A program made the position numbers and the translations under genes. This document shows, piece by piece, positions 1 through 13,354 of a stretch of DNA of 64,000 nucleotides. The notes beneath the pieces were generated by a model that made no database searches, was not told where the DNA came from, and saw nothing but the letters and a program-made list of their open reading frames with translations. Within the stretch, counting starts at the first letter, position 1, and each line of letters begins with the position of its first letter. This stretch comes from Homalodisca vitripennis (Eukaryota > Arthropoda > Insecta > Hemiptera > Cicadellidae), in NCBI RefSeq assembly GCF_021130785.1, contig NW_025776775.1, positions 60,727 to 124,726 on the forward strand, given 5' to 3'.

Positions 1-310
1 AAACACATGACATTTTTACTCGAGTATATACAGATTTAAGATTAGGTCTTTACCGACACAATGCTATACTCAGCTACCACTCGGGTATATGTAGTGCATG
101 TGGTAGATCTCAACTAGCTTGGTGATATTGCGAATGCACTGAATGTGAACTGTCTTATGATTAGTTAATTTACGACACAATGCTTTACTCGGGTGCTGCA
201 TAGGTATTTTCAATACATGAAAAAAATGTAGCCAGCTTGGTAATATTGCGGATGCACTTAGTATGAACTGCTTTATGGTTAAGACTCTCAGGACACATGC
301 CTTTCATTGG
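1..310. repeat. Diverged ~120-bp tandem repeat at window edge
   Basis: Two adjacent stretches starting near 55 and 174 share the order GACACAATGCT, a TACTCGGGT-like segment, AGCTTGGTRATATTGCGRATGCACT and a GAACTG-TTATG-TTA tail. A third, partial unit starts near 291 (GACACATGC). The array probably continues to the left of the window. The copies are clearly diverged, so this is an old satellite-like repeat and not a recent expansion. Confidence 0.5.
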
Positions 311-3240
311 GGAGGTACTTCTCAGGTATCCCTTATTATGCAGTAGATCTGAGGAATATTTTTCAATACTATAACAATAATTTTACTTACTGTTTGAAAC
401 AATTGAGAACTTTCTTCATTCAAACATTTTTATTTTCTTACTACTGAAAATTAGCATTTACCCATGGCTTCGCACGCAATTTCATTTTGTAACACAGGGA
501 CACCTTCAGCTTATCCTAGCATTTAAAACAATCCCAAGATAATTGATGGTCACTGAAAGATACTCTGTTATTTTGATCTACTTTAAAAGAAATTCTAAGG
601 ATGAGGCCCTTAAGTTTAAGAGAAAACATGTTTCATTATAAGTACCTTGGATATTTTTCAAATTTATATCCAAAATGTCATGATATATTTATGATATCTA
701 CAACGCCTTTAGGAAACATTGAACTATTTAGAACTGTGTGGAGATATCGTGTACAAAGGGTTACAAACGTAGAAGTCTCTTGTTTTTTTAATTATCACAC
801 ATGGTGGAATGTTACTTTAGTTGATAAAAATCCAAATAAATCAAACACAGACAAATAAAATATTCTGCATTGAACATGATATTTACAAAGTATAATTATT
901 GACTTGACAAATGAATAATAAAAAATATGTTCCATTAAATGTTTTAATATGTTTAAATTGCCATACGTATTATTTAAGACTCTTAATGTTGATTAAGAAC
1001 ACATTTAACACCAGCTGATCAAGCCAAGTCCATGAATATAATTGATATTGAGTTTTCAAGGACAGTGACGCGTATCACGGAGGGACTTAGAAATAGCATT
1101 ACGCCTATGTGTCAGTGGGATCTTAGAATTGTCCATTCCAAAATCCCGTATGATGGTCCAGCATGTTTACGCAATTGAGTAAAAAACACACAGATAGTAC
1201 AAGCGTGTTTTTAATAGTACGGAAAATAGATTTATATTTTTGAATAAGATGGCTCTACTGAGGCACTTTTGGGTTTAACTCCATAAGAAAAACCTTGAAC
1301 TTAAAAAGCTGAATGCCCTGTTTATAATGGTACAGTTATGGTAGATAATTATTTTTAATATACATTAATACTCATCTAAACGTCCTTGAGGTTTTTAAAT
1401 TGGAATACAACCTTAAACTAACCTATAGTTAAATACTTACTTGTGCTTCTTAAAAATAACGAGACCTACTTCGTTCATATGCATATCGTTTAATTCAGGA
1501 AGTTTACCTATTTAAATATGTTTAGTAGAAATTTACCGCACATAGTATAGAGATCAGCCATCAAAGCCTAAATCCAGACGGCCTGCTCAGCTTTTAAATC
1601 TATTCGCATTAGAACATTCCTAGGGTAGGTAAGGGACTCTACATTACGCGTCATGTAATTATTACAGGACCCCAATCTGATAAAATTTGCTGGGAAGGAA
1701 ACTCTCGAAATGTATTTCAAATAACCAAAGTGCCAAAAGTAGGCTAAAACAAAGTGAACACTTTAAGAATTGAGAAACTTTTCTCATTTCCAACAAGTTC
1801 TTGTGTTCTTGAATGACTTAAACCTGAAATTTGCAGACATTTCATTATTACCAGTCAGTTTCAATACAATTCAATTTAGAATACTTTTCTTAATACATGC
1901 ATTTCCTCAGATAGACCAAAATTGTAATATATTATCTTAGTGTACTGTACCACAAATTGAAATAAAACTGTGAAAAATAATTAAGATTATTAATAATATT
2001 TTATTGCCGATTAATATGAGTAAGTGATTGTTTTATGTATCATACAACAGTACTTCTGAATTTATTGAGTAAGGAAATATGAAAAGAATATATTTCCTCA
2101 TCACATGTTAATTTTTTATGGTGTAATATTCTTATATTTAACAGGTTTTACTCCTCCATTGTATATAAAACATTTTTAGACGTTTAATTTTTATTTATGT
2201 TATTTACAAAGACTTGTAATATATATATTACATATGTAATAATAATATGTAAACATTAATATTTGAATTTTTATAATTCAAAATTCGCCCCTAGGCGTAC
2301 TGATATTAGTACACCCAATTCTAAAAAATTTTAAATATTTTGAAATTTTCTCTCGAATGGGTATTGGAAAGGAACCATTATTTCACTATTAAAATATAGT
2401 CCGTTCTCTTACAATCGATTTGAGATACCTTAAGGTTTGGTATTATGAAATAATCTGTTTATATGGAACAGTAAACCTTAGTGACTAAAAGTCGTATATG
2501 AATGCGATGAAACCCGCTTAGTAACTTATGATGGAAAGAAATTTCTTACATATCTGAAAATGCAGCGTTAATGGTATCTCAAAGATTCTTTTAGATTAGT
2601 AGTATATAATAACTTTTGTATCAAAATTCAACACTATGCATCCAGCTTTGAAAATAGTGATAATAAAATATCACACCAATTTACAATCACAATAACACAT
2701 ACACTCATACACATCACAATAAATTACACATCAGAGCAAAACCCCTGTTTTCACAAATGATAGGCTACATGTGGTGGGAAATTATGACGTCCAATATAAA
2801 TAGTAATACTGAGTAACATTAATTAGTTATGCTGCAAACATTATAGTAATTAAATTAAGCTTAAGTTAACATGACACACATACGTTTCTTTATCGACATT
2901 ATTAACCATGATCACGAGTATATGCTGTGTATCACGAGAATATTGCATGTCCAGTAAAGTGAACAATTGATTTCTCCAGCCCTGTTCCGCTGTTTTGCGT
3001 GAGTGAGACCAATCCATTGTCGAAGTGGCCCAACATTATGTAAAACATCGGTCAGCCACAGAAATAGCATTCTGCCCTATACCGTTAACAGATCTTAAGT
3101 GTACTAAGTATAGCAATTACTACTAAGCCAAAAATGGATTTTAGTTAGCACAGGCAGTAATCTTCAGATTTCGTATTTTGCTTGAATTCTTATATGTTTG
3201 TAAACTTCAATTAATCTTTACTTTTATTTTAACAGTGATA

Positions 3241-3244
<4 letters not shown>
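311..3244. other. AT-rich intergenic DNA, no gene seen
   Basis: I see only AT-rich sequence with short fortuitous reading frames, for example 601-858, which has no recognisable motif. No RNA gene or element end is apparent. Confidence 0.45.
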
Positions 3245-3286
<42 letters not shown>

Positions 3287-3299
3287 TGTGTGTGTGTGT
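3245..3299. repeat. (TG)n microsatellite
   Basis: An almost pure TG dinucleotide tract with a CG interruption. It produces a cysteine/valine-rich spurious reading frame (3178-3387). Confidence 0.95.
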
Positions 3300-3696
3300 T
3301 AGAAAAAGAAATAAGATTTCTCATTCTATTGTAAATGTCAAAGTACTTCATCTTTATACCCATTTGACATTGTTTTGGAAAAGTTAATACAGATAAATAC
3401 TTTGAGCTGTAACAAGTAACATTTTACATTTTACAATAAGTTAATAAAGATCCTACAGGTCCTTCCTAAAATCATGTCGTCGTCAGTATCTCAGTGCGAC
3501 GTTTGGTAGACAGGCCTAAGACTACAAACGGTACATAGGTTTAACTTGGTCCAAGAAAAACGCTATTGAGAGTCAAAAGATATGTTAATTTTCGGTCAAA
3601 AACATCACATGATAGCAAAGTAACAAGTAAAATGTTAACGTATTTACAATGGTCTTATATGTAACCTTGATTGTGACTAAAAATCCTAAGTTAACC

Positions 3697-3862
3697 TAGT
3701 TTGTAATTAGGTATTAGGTTAGTTATAACTGAAGAAGAGATCAGATTGCAGATTTCGAAACGTAGTGTTACTGATTTATTGTTTCACTGAACGCAAATTT
3801 ACAGAAAAATGCTGGTTCCTTCACAATCCTTCCATTGTCAAATATAACCTTCAAACGAGTTA
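3697..3862 (+). mobile_element. Penelope-like element terminal fragment
   Basis: From AACCTAGTTTGTAATTAGG to ACCTTCAAAC this matches, in the opposite orientation, two parts of the Penelope-like element at 56-58 kb: its 3' end (56,029-56,125) and the segment at 58,083-58,121. The order is 3'-UTR, hammerhead-like core, a segment ending in TTCACTGAACG, then an inverted piece of the open-reading-frame start. No coding capacity remains, so this is a dead terminal fragment. Confidence 0.65.
3729..3762 (+). ncRNA. Hammerhead-ribozyme-like core
   Basis: CTGAAGA, then a spacer A, a six-base stem GAGATC/GATTTC (one G-U pair) around an eight-base loop, then GAAAC. This is the order of the hammerhead catalytic core (CUGANGA, stem II, GAAA). 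Minimal hammerheads are known from the terminal repeats of Penelope-like elements. Helices I and III are not clearly visible, so activity is uncertain. Confidence 0.45.
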
Positions 3863-4177
3863 TTCGTTTTAACTAGTTTGTAAACCACTATTGTTCTATT
3901 CTCAACATTATATTGTTGAACTGACTATTTTTGGTGAAAAGGTGGTATTTTCAAATTATTGTTCTTATAATTAAAATATATATATATATGTATTTATTCT
4001 AAATGGGTAAGATTTCAATAAAGATGCACCCTTACAGATTGTTACTGTTTAATGGCCTATTGTTGTTATGACAAGATCAGAGAGTATGAATCATGCGCCT
4101 GTCACTTGTCAGCTGAAGTAGTTCTACTGCTCCCACAGGTCTAATACATACGACTATAGGCCGTTTAAATACCACTT

Positions 4178-4507
4178 ATTGACAGGAATAGAGAAACAAA
4201 GTTTATCAAGATAAAATATAATCACCAATATGAAAACATAATAAGTTACAAAGAAAAATATTTACAATAAAGTTTGGATGGCCTTGTTTCCATTCAATTA
4301 AATTAATTAGATTTTTACACTGTTTAACACATTGCTACTTACTTAATGACAGGAATATAGAAACAAAGTTTATCAAGATAAAATACAATCACCAATATAA
4401 AAACATCATAAGTTACAAAGAGAAATATTTACAATAAAGTTTGGATGGCCTTGTTTCCATTCATCTAAATTAATTACATTTTTAAACTGTCTAACACATT
4501 GCTAATC
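4178..4507. repeat. Tandem duplication, ~167-bp unit
   Basis: Two adjacent copies begin at GACAGGAATA (4181 and 4348). Both contain AAACAAAGTTTATCAAGATA, then TAAAGTTTGGATGGCC and the tail AACACATTGCTA. They differ at scattered bases. No coding sequence is seen. Confidence 0.8.
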
Positions 4508-4509
4508 AT

Positions 4510-5981
4510 CGTTATCAATTACAATGTTACTTTTACAGTCTATAAAACTCACAAAGAGAATGAATTGTTAAGGCTATGAGTGGTCAGTATAACTCAACTT
4601 GTAATAGCTATTCCTCAGCTACATACCGTTGACAAGCCTGTGAAATGGTCACGTAATCGACATTTATGTTATCTCGAACTCGCATCTCTATTTCTATAAC
4701 TCAAGTGGTTGTTTATTAAACTCTTGCTGTTTCAATGATAGGGTTTTTTACGTATGCATTTTTTACGGAGATGTAAGCATATGCGTGAGATATTTTGCAA
4801 TTTTACGAACATGTTAGTAACAAAGTTGAATGTGAGTGATTAGCTGCCAAATGAGATTTGCGTGTTAAATTCCAGAGGAAGTTTATAAGTTGCATTACCC
4901 ACAACAAAGTTCAACAATCTGTTTCATCAGCAACTTGCTACCTTGGAGGAAATTGTGACACTATTTAGTGTTATATTATTACAATTACAAGTTAGCTTGT
5001 TTTTCCAAACTTAATTTTAAATGGTATAATCCAAGAAATGAATTATGAATTATTATCAAAGTTATAGTATAAATATGTTTATATTATAAACGAGGATATT
5101 AAATGTTTACCAAATTTAATATCGTTCCAAGGATTTTGTAACATAAATTTGGTTTGTTCTATTTCACTGCTCAATTTTCATAAAGATCTTATGCGTGTTC
5201 TATAATTGTATAAATTCTGATAAGATTTTGAATACAACTAATTCAACCAATATTTTGTTTTTTAATTATGAAATAAATGACTTCTTCTGCATTATGTTAA
5301 ACAAACTAAAAAAGTTTTGTAAGTTAGATTCTGCAACGAAATATAAATGATTTTGTTTCATGTTTAAAGTAATATTAGGGTATTGTAATAAGTGGTGATT
5401 TAATTTCTACGCATAAAAACACGTTGTTAAATTTGTAAATATTTTAATAGGTTATTCAGAACTAATCTCAAACTTCTTTATAGCTCACCGTTACCATACT
5501 AAACATTTTATACTCTAAAAATAATTAAACTAACAATAATTTGAATGTTAATAAATGTATCTTTATAATTGATATCTCTTATAATGCTGCAATAAATATA
5601 AACACTCAAAATTCATAAAGTAAACGGATGTTAGCATTTCTTAATAAATACCATTATTGAATAAAATGGAGATGACCTTGTGTACATTGGATTCTTAACC
5701 CGGTTTTAGATTTTCGCTTTGTCTTTTCATTTCGCTTATACATGCATGATATTAGCAGTAGATAGGACATATTGGTGATAACGAGCAATAAGAAAAATAT
5801 TGAAGATTTCAATGTCAATCAAAGCTTGCAAATGAACTAAATAAATTTAAAGTTTCTTGATAATAGTTATAGCAATTGTGTCATTAGCCTATGCTTGTTT
5901 ATATACTTCTACAATTAAACAATTGAAGGATATTCCGTTGTTTACCCGAATCTATAACCTTTATGAGAAGGAATTTAGAGC
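4510..5981. other. AT-rich intergenic DNA, no gene seen
   Basis: Nothing recognisable on either strand. Short reading frames only. Confidence 0.45.
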
Positions 5982-7290
5982 TAATCCGGTTATGCGTATT
6001 TGTCAATGTCAGCAGCCTGACACATATCAACATAATCTGATCTCGTGACACATACAGTGGGTCGTGGAACCGACGTTGTTTGCTTGACTTAATTACCTGC
6101 AGTTTTAATAGAAGTAATTAGGCAATGATAATCTGGCTGTCCATATTAGTCATTCTCAGTAGCCTGAAACATGTCAAAATAATCTGATCTTGTGACACAT
6201 ACAGTGGGTCGTGGAACCGACGGTGTTTGCTTAAATTAATTACCTGCGGTTTATTAGAAGTAATTAGGCAATGATAATCTGGCTGTACATATTAGTCATT
6301 CTCAGTAGCCTAACACATGTCTAAATAATCTGATCTTGTGACACATACGGTGGGGTCTTAGAACCGACGGTGTTTGCTTCACTTAACTACCTGCGGTTAT
6401 ATTAGAAGTAATTAGGCAATGATAATCTGGCTGTCCATATTAGTCATTCTCAGTAGCCTGACACATGTCAAAATAATCTGATCTTGTGACACATACGGTG
6501 GGGTCGTAGAACCGACGGTGTTTGCTTCACTTGACTACCTGCGGTTATATTAGAAGTAATTAGGCAATGATAATCTGGCTGTACATATAAGTAATTTTCA
6601 GTAGCCTGAAACATGTCAAAATAATCTGATCTTGTGACACATACGGTGGGTCGTGGAATTGACGTTGTTTGCTTGACTTAATTACCTGCGGTTTTATTAG
6701 AAGTAATTAGGCAATAATAATCCGGCTGCCCATATTGGTCATTCTCAGTAGCCTGACAAATGTCTAAATAATCTGATCTTGTGACACATACGGTGGGGTC
6801 GTAGAACCGACGGTGTTTGCTTCACTTAACTACCTGCGGTTATATTAGAAGTAATTAGGCAATGACAATCCGGCTGCCCATATTGGTCATTCTCAGTAGC
6901 CTGACACATGTCAAAATAATCTGATCTTGTGACACATACGGTGGGGTCGTAGAACCGACGGTGTTTGCTTCACTTAACTACCTGCGGTTATATTAGAAGT
7001 AATTAGGCAATGACAATCTGGCTGTCCATATTAGTCATTCTCAGTAGCCTGACACATGTCAAAATAATCTGATCTTGTGACAAATACAGTGGGTCGTGGA
7101 ATTGACGTTGTTTGCCTGACTTAATTACCTGCGGTTTTATTAGAAGTAATTAGGCAATACTAATCCGGTTGCCCATATATTGGTCATTCTGAGTAGCTTG
7201 ACACATATCAACATAATCTGATCTCCTGACACATACAGTTGGTTGTGGAACTGACGTTGTTTGCTTGACTTAATTACCTGCGGTTTTATG
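5982..7290. repeat. Satellite array, ~148-bp unit, about nine copies
   Basis: The marker CTGATCTTGTGAC (or a one- to three-base variant) recurs at about 6037, 6184, 6330, 6478, 6626, 6773, 6921, 7069 and 7218, giving periods of 146-149 bp. Each unit also holds ATACGGTGGG, a GACGGTGTTTGCTT box, an ACCTGCGGTT box and AGTAATTAGGCAAT. Some interior units are nearly identical while the end copies are more diverged, as expected for unequal exchange. No coding sequence. Confidence 0.9.
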
Positions 7291-7399
7291 AAAAGAAATT
7301 ATTACAGAGCAGTATTTTCATCAACGAGAAAATAACATTAATTAAGAATTACAAAAATTCATAGTAATTAAAGTGTAAGAATTTTAGAAATAATGAAAG

Positions 7400-7404
<5 letters not shown>

Positions 7405-7445
<41 letters not shown>
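7405..7445. repeat. (TA)n microsatellite
   Basis: A near-pure TA dinucleotide tract about 100 bp upstream of the tRNA-like gene. Confidence 0.9.
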
Positions 7446-7452
<7 letters not shown>

Positions 7453-7547
7453 TAATATGTTAGTTTGGTTATTTACAACTAACCTATGAACATATGTGAA
7501 AGAAAAAGCCAAAAAAAAAACAAAATAACTTTATCGTATAAAGTGAG

Positions 7548-7618
7548 GGCTTTGTGGTGTAATGGTAACACATTCACCCGGCATGTGAGAGATCCGGGTT
7601 CGAGTCCCGGCGGAGCAA
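7548..7618 (+). tRNA. tRNA-like gene, possible Ala (GGC) or pseudo-tRNA
   Basis: The T arm is perfect (CCGGG TTCGAGT CCCGG) and contains a consensus B box (GGTTCGAGTCC). The D arm is GTGT-AATGGTA-ACAC with a good A box (TGGTGTAATGG). The anticodon arm is TTCAC-CCGGCAT-GTGAG, which puts GGC at the anticodon. Position 33 is C instead of the universal U, and the first acceptor pair is mismatched (G-A). A T5 run, a possible pol III terminator, follows at 7622. These faults make a tRNA-derived repeat or a pseudo-tRNA as likely as a functional gene. Confidence 0.5.
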
Positions 7619-7690
7619 GTACTTTTTGTTATTCTATGTTTATTGAAATTAAATTATATTAGGCTATTGCCACTTATACAAATTTAATGA

Positions 7691-7696
<6 letters not shown>

Positions 7697-7738
<42 letters not shown>
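7697..7738. repeat. (TA)n microsatellite
   Basis: A TA tract downstream of the tRNA-like gene. With the tract at 7405 it brackets that unit. Confidence 0.9.
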
Positions 7739-7739
<1 letters not shown>

Positions 7740-7742
<3 letters not shown>

Positions 7743-9574
7743 ACACTTATATATAAGTATATATTATATGTATATACTTCTACAGTTAAATTATCAAATA
7801 AATAGTGAGTAGGTATGTTTCGGAATATCTTGATATTACTGATTACTGCAATGAACGAAATGTAATACGTCGCCTCAAGTTATATGTTACCTACCCAATA
7901 ACGGATTTTCAAAATTTTTCCATTTTCTTCTTTCTTTACATTTTATTTTATTTAACCAAAAAGGTTATCAACTCTCATTTAAAGTGTAAATAAAACAAAT
8001 ATCTGCCGAGGGTATCATCTTGTGACAGATAATCAACGCGAGACAGTTTGAGACGTAATTGCTAATACCATATTCTATGGAACATTGGACTCATTGGAAC
8101 AAAAGTTGTTATTAATATAATTCCCCACCATTAATCAACGCACAATATTAACGAGCGTAATTTGTTCATACATTACCCTTTACCTTTGACATCATCTTTA
8201 TCGATATGTCTATGTTTTTACTCCTTTACATTTAATTGTCGCTATTTATTATTATGTTGTCGTTGTTCTTGGTAATGGCTGTGCTCCGAATAACTTTTAT
8301 GTTGCTCCATATCACCACCAAACACTTATCTCAAGGATAAGCAGGAGATTTTAACTTGTGACTAGATGTGCTGAAAGGAGATCATGGTGGGAGATGTACA
8401 AGAATTGATCCTGAATTGATCCCTGTGAAATTTTGCCTACGTTGGGATCCTTTTAATGTATTTAAGATCATCAAGACAAGGAGTGCATATATGCCTTGGT
8501 GTGACACATGTTGCCTAGCGCACGTATTGGACTCGTACCTCTGGCGTTGCAAGCTTGGCTGAGTTGGCAGGTACTGCCTCTCTGAGCCAACTGATAATCA
8601 ATATCTGAAGACTTTTGGTGAGTAAGCTTTGGTTACTCGTTTCAGCTGTGCCTTCGTGTCTTAGGAATATTATAGAAGGCAATTGCGTTCCACATCTGAT
8701 TGCTCAATGCATTATTTCTGAACTGGACGTCCTCACTCCGAAGAGGTTAATCTTCTCTTTTTAGATTTTAAGTTCATAGATGAGGGGAATGGAGCTTGTA
8801 CATGCACCTAAGTCCGATTGGTAGGTGCGATGGCTACTTAAGATCTGATATGTGGACGAGCAGGCTGATAATAGATTAGCAATAAAGGTTGGAGCTAGAA
8901 CACTGCAGATCTCGACCTGACTAGTCTATTCATGAGGAACAGTAACTTTCTCGGATACACCTACTCAGGATGAGCAGTTTTGAAAAACTACGAGTGCCTC
9001 TATGGGGACGTAAACCACGACGTAACAGTATTTATCACACTTTTCCCATTTATTCACAAAAGGAAAGAAGGAAAATAGTGATTTTATATTAGCCTAATAT
9101 GGTCAATAGCCAGAAAAATTAATTATCAGTGGGCAGAAAGTGGTTAAAGGAGGCAAACACAATTGAGACAAGAAGGGCGCTGAAAACTATGAAATGAGAA
9201 GAAAGATAGTGCAGCGTTGTTGTTACTTGGAAGACAGTTTGATTATAATAGGGACATTTATATACGCTATGTTGTATTTCATCCCAAGTCCAATTTAATA
9301 ACTTAATATACAGATAATGGTGATTGTTAAAAGAGTAGGTTTTATTGAGCGCATTTAAGTGCTGTTTTTAAATGAAATAAACAGTTTTTTTATCAGGCAG
9401 TTTTTTCAGAAGTTTCAATATTGCATTAATAACAAAAGATATTGACACGAAAATCTACATAATATAATACAGACTAGTACAATAATGTTGCTTCATTTGT
9501 ATTTTACTTATTATTTCATTTATTTATTAACTGCTTCTGAAACAGTCACTTTCTTCTCTCGATATTTTTACAAT
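7740..9574. other. Intergenic DNA, no gene identified
   Basis: 8340-9020 is less AT-rich than its surroundings and might hold an old unrecognised repeat. The frame at 8368-8562 has no motif I recognise. Confidence 0.35.
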
Positions 9575-9634
<60 letters not shown>

Positions 9635-9641
9635 ATATATA
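9575..9641. repeat. (TA)n microsatellite
   Basis: TA tract with a central ATTATA interruption. It accounts for the tyrosine/isoleucine-rich frame at 9485-9694. Confidence 0.9.
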
Positions 9642-12600
9642 ATTGTATATGTATACAATTATATACAAGGCGTCTTATCCATAGCATCTCTTGAAAAGAA
9701 TAACAGTTGGTCAATAAACAGGATAACTATATTAGCTTCAACAAATTTAGGTTTAAATTGTCAGTAATTTGTTTCTACAGGTGAGTTTTTACATTTTAAT
9801 TACCTTTAAATACATTAAAGATCACTTTTATAAGAACGTTCTGTAGAAACTTGGAGGCTGATAAATTGGCAATTTCGACACAAACATTAAATTGTATAAA
9901 TTCATATAAAGTATTTTTGCAATTAATTGTGTCCCAATAACAAAATTTACTGACCATTGCTCTAAATATACAGCTAGAAATCCTGGTTGTTAAAGTAAAA
10001 GTTTTGGAGGCATTAAAAAACAGAGTAATATTAACCCTTTGTGATTTTGAAAATAAATGTTGATATCGGATCTGTAGTTAACAAAGTGAAGAGAAACGTT
10101 TGTTGCGTTTCATTTTGCTTCAGCAGATAATAATAGTTTCCAATTTAACTCTGACAAAAGTGCTTCCAAAGAAGTGTATTGGACAACTTTAGCAGGGTTT
10201 GAAACTGTTTGTTTACTGTATCTCTTTGTTTCACTTCAACAAACAACACGCCATGGAATTGTAACTGTATGTATGCTTTATAAGGAAAAAATGGTCACCT
10301 TTGGTCCTCAAGGTTTTTATTGCGCACAAGTAAAAATTTAACATGTATTGTCTCTGGTGTGTTACTTTGTGATTCCATTTAATGTGGTCAAGAGCTCACT
10401 GCGCTCTCTTGCTTCGTAAAATTGTGGTCTTGGAGATAATGTTTCGTTGAATCATGTTAGTGTCCAATCCATCACTGGTAAAGGAAACAAATGTTAGTTT
10501 TATACTTTATTTTCAGAGTATACTACTAACTAGTTTAGATTTATCACTTATGTTATCTATGATAAAATTTAGAAAATACTATTTCTCATTTTGATTTGCA
10601 TCACGCAACAAGAGCTAAAGTTTATTTATACACTAAATACTAAGAAAGAGAGCAATTTAGTTTTGTATCATGATTAGTTATCAATACTATTTCCATATTT
10701 TAAGTAAAGCTATTTTTTTCAAGATTTTGTTTGGGTGGTATAATGCAATACAAATTTAATTATTACCTGAAAAATTATTTTAATACATATTTCATAAAGC
10801 ATCTATGATGTGTTATAGTATTAAATAAATTAACATATTACAAGTCTCTATCGTTCCCAAACACATAAAATAAATAAATTATCACAGTAGGATGTTCAGA
10901 TAACCAGTACGGTACTATAATTGGCAATATGCCTAGGTGAATTGAATTATTACTCCTAATGTTTCAATTTGCCAAGATAAATTTGATTAGAAATATATTT
11001 TAACACATTTGCTGAAATGAGACACTATAAGTACTAAGAATACATTTTTTACATCCCTAACCATCCCAGTTATGTTGTTTTAAATATCCCATTATTAACA
11101 TAACAAATTAAAAAATAACATTAAATTGCATTTTAAGACATTTAATTAAAGTGTACTATCTTGCATGAATATTAGTATTAGAGGCTGTTGCTAGCCAAAA
11201 AGTGAGGTAGTGCTGTCCCTTATGAGCTTTGACTATAAAAGGTTGGGAAAGAGCTACATGCTTCCTACTCGGAAGATTTTATGATTGGGAAATAAAGTTC
11301 TTTTCGTTTGGAATAGATAGTCCTCCTCATGGGATATCGATAAGAGACGGCTCCACCAACTATCTTGAAATCCCTGTCAGTTCGGGAACATTTGAAACAA
11401 TCTTTTTAAGGCAAAGTAAAATAAAGGTTTCTTCAGCTTCTTGTGTTAAATGAACAATGCCATGTGCACAAATACAGTATGGAGAAGATGCAAGACACAT
11501 TTTATATTGGATTAGTGATTATGTTAGGGGAATAACATATTATCGGTTATTAATCATACCTTTCCTTAATTTGTTCGCAAATAAACTTTAGTTAGGTTTT
11601 ACAAAAAACGTTTATGTCAAGTATAGATGCCGGCCCTCTAATAGTCGCGTAGGTGCTTCCAATATATGAATCGTCAAAAAAACAATAAAAAAAAGTAAAC
11701 TAATATGATCAGTATTACAGCAGTTGATTTTTAAATAGTGGATACTTTGAATGCTCTATTTAAAAAATATATATAGTTTGAAACATATAATACAAATTAT
11801 GTTTCCCCCTTTATTTAAAGTTACACTATAGTTAAATAAACAATTAAGTCACAAGTCTATAAACTAATTCCGTATTGTGAATGGTGTTATTTTGAAATAA
11901 TTTATTTTACTGACATTGATTTTGTACAAAGCGAGAGGGATTTTACAACTTCTAGAAAAATAAATACATAATTTCAAATCGACACTGTGTCCATATATAA
12001 AATTATTTAATATAGTTAGTGATGTAGAGTTATATTTTTGTAGACTGGATTCTTATCCGTGATGGAACGTTCTCTCATGTGATCGCTTCCTATCTCTAAG
12101 GAACTTATAACCTTTTCTGATAACATTCATACCACCGTTGTAAGAAAATTATTTTATGTAACACCTCTACCCTGCAAGAGTACGTGGTAATCAAGATCCG
12201 CAAGGACGAAAGCTTTTTTACTTTTCATCTGCAACAGCTATTTATGTTAACATTTAGACTACCATTCTAAGGAATTTAGTTTCTAAAACATTTCTAACCT
12301 AAAAACTATGACGCGATAAAAGAGCAGCAGCTTTTTTGATCACCCAAATCAATTGAAGAACTATAGGAAAGGACTTTGGCAGTTCTTGTCTTGAAATCGA
12401 ATATTTGTGTTGGTTTTAGATACAAAATATCCACATTTTAGTGCACGAAAAGGGAGTTAATAACTCCATTTTAAAAAGAATATTTCTTACACAGTTCCTG
12501 ACCCGACCTATTTATTTTGTTAAAGGTGTGCCAAATGAGTATTGTATTGTAATTAAGTACGTAGAATTCTCATTATTAGACGTGAAATAGGTTGAAAGTA

Positions 12601-13298
12601 TTAAGTTAGTTCACTACGACTATATTGAATAATCTAGAATAGTCTCAGCATGCGTCTTGCAACACGCCACCGCTTCAAGTTAACGTGAAAAACCTCTTCC
12701 CGAGCTTATTAAACATCCCGTCATTTCCTGGCAATTTTATTTAACCTACATTTACTGCTTACATTAGTGATAGAAATATTATTTTAGTAATGTAGTTCTT
12801 AAAACAATAGAATTATAGCAATGGCAAGAAGATGGCTTCCTTTCCTCATGGAACTAACCTTTTCAAGGGACAATTGGAAATCAAATTCATCTAATAAAAT
12901 AAATTATTACCTTTATTTTATCGCTTTTAATGTTCAATTTAATTGATAATACGTACAGTTCTAATACAATAATCCTCAGCTTCGCTTATTTTTTTTAAAT
13001 TATTTAAGGGATACCTGTACATATGCTGTTAAAAAAGTATTTGTAGTAAAACATAAATTAAGTTGTAAACTGCGAATTTTACATAAAACAAGTATCGTCT
13101 GTGACGTTACTTAGTTTTATAGGAAATTGTTGCTTTGCCAGATTGACGCCGACGATCATGTTAGACTTTGTCAGTGTTAGATCTAAATCTAACAAGTTAA
13201 CTTCAGCTTTATAAAATCTAAGAAATAATATTTATACCTTTTGAAAGCCATAAAACTATGAGATTAAATGTTATTTAATTGATTGTATATAGTTTTAA
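9642..13298. other. AT-rich intergenic DNA, no gene seen
   Basis: No recognisable coding, RNA or element structure was found. The 74-codon frame at 11,229-11,453 has no known motif. Confidence 0.4.
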
Positions 13299-13313
13299 TA
13301 TATATATATATAT

Positions 13314-13351
<38 letters not shown>
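13299..13351. repeat. (TA)n microsatellite
   Basis: TA tract with TATTATATATAA interruptions. Confidence 0.9.

Positions 13352-13354
<3 letters not shown>

Noticed and set aside
3178..3387. Cysteine/valine-repeat protein
   Set aside because: Produced by the (TG)n microsatellite.
5857..6048. Membrane-like 63-residue frame
   Set aside because: It runs into the first satellite unit and has no start context or homologue that I recognise.
5982..7290. CRISPR array
   Set aside because: Whole ~148-bp units repeat with no distinct repeat/spacer division, in a eukaryotic context; it is a satellite.
9485..9694. Tyrosine/isoleucine-repeat protein
   Set aside because: Produced by a (TA)n tract.
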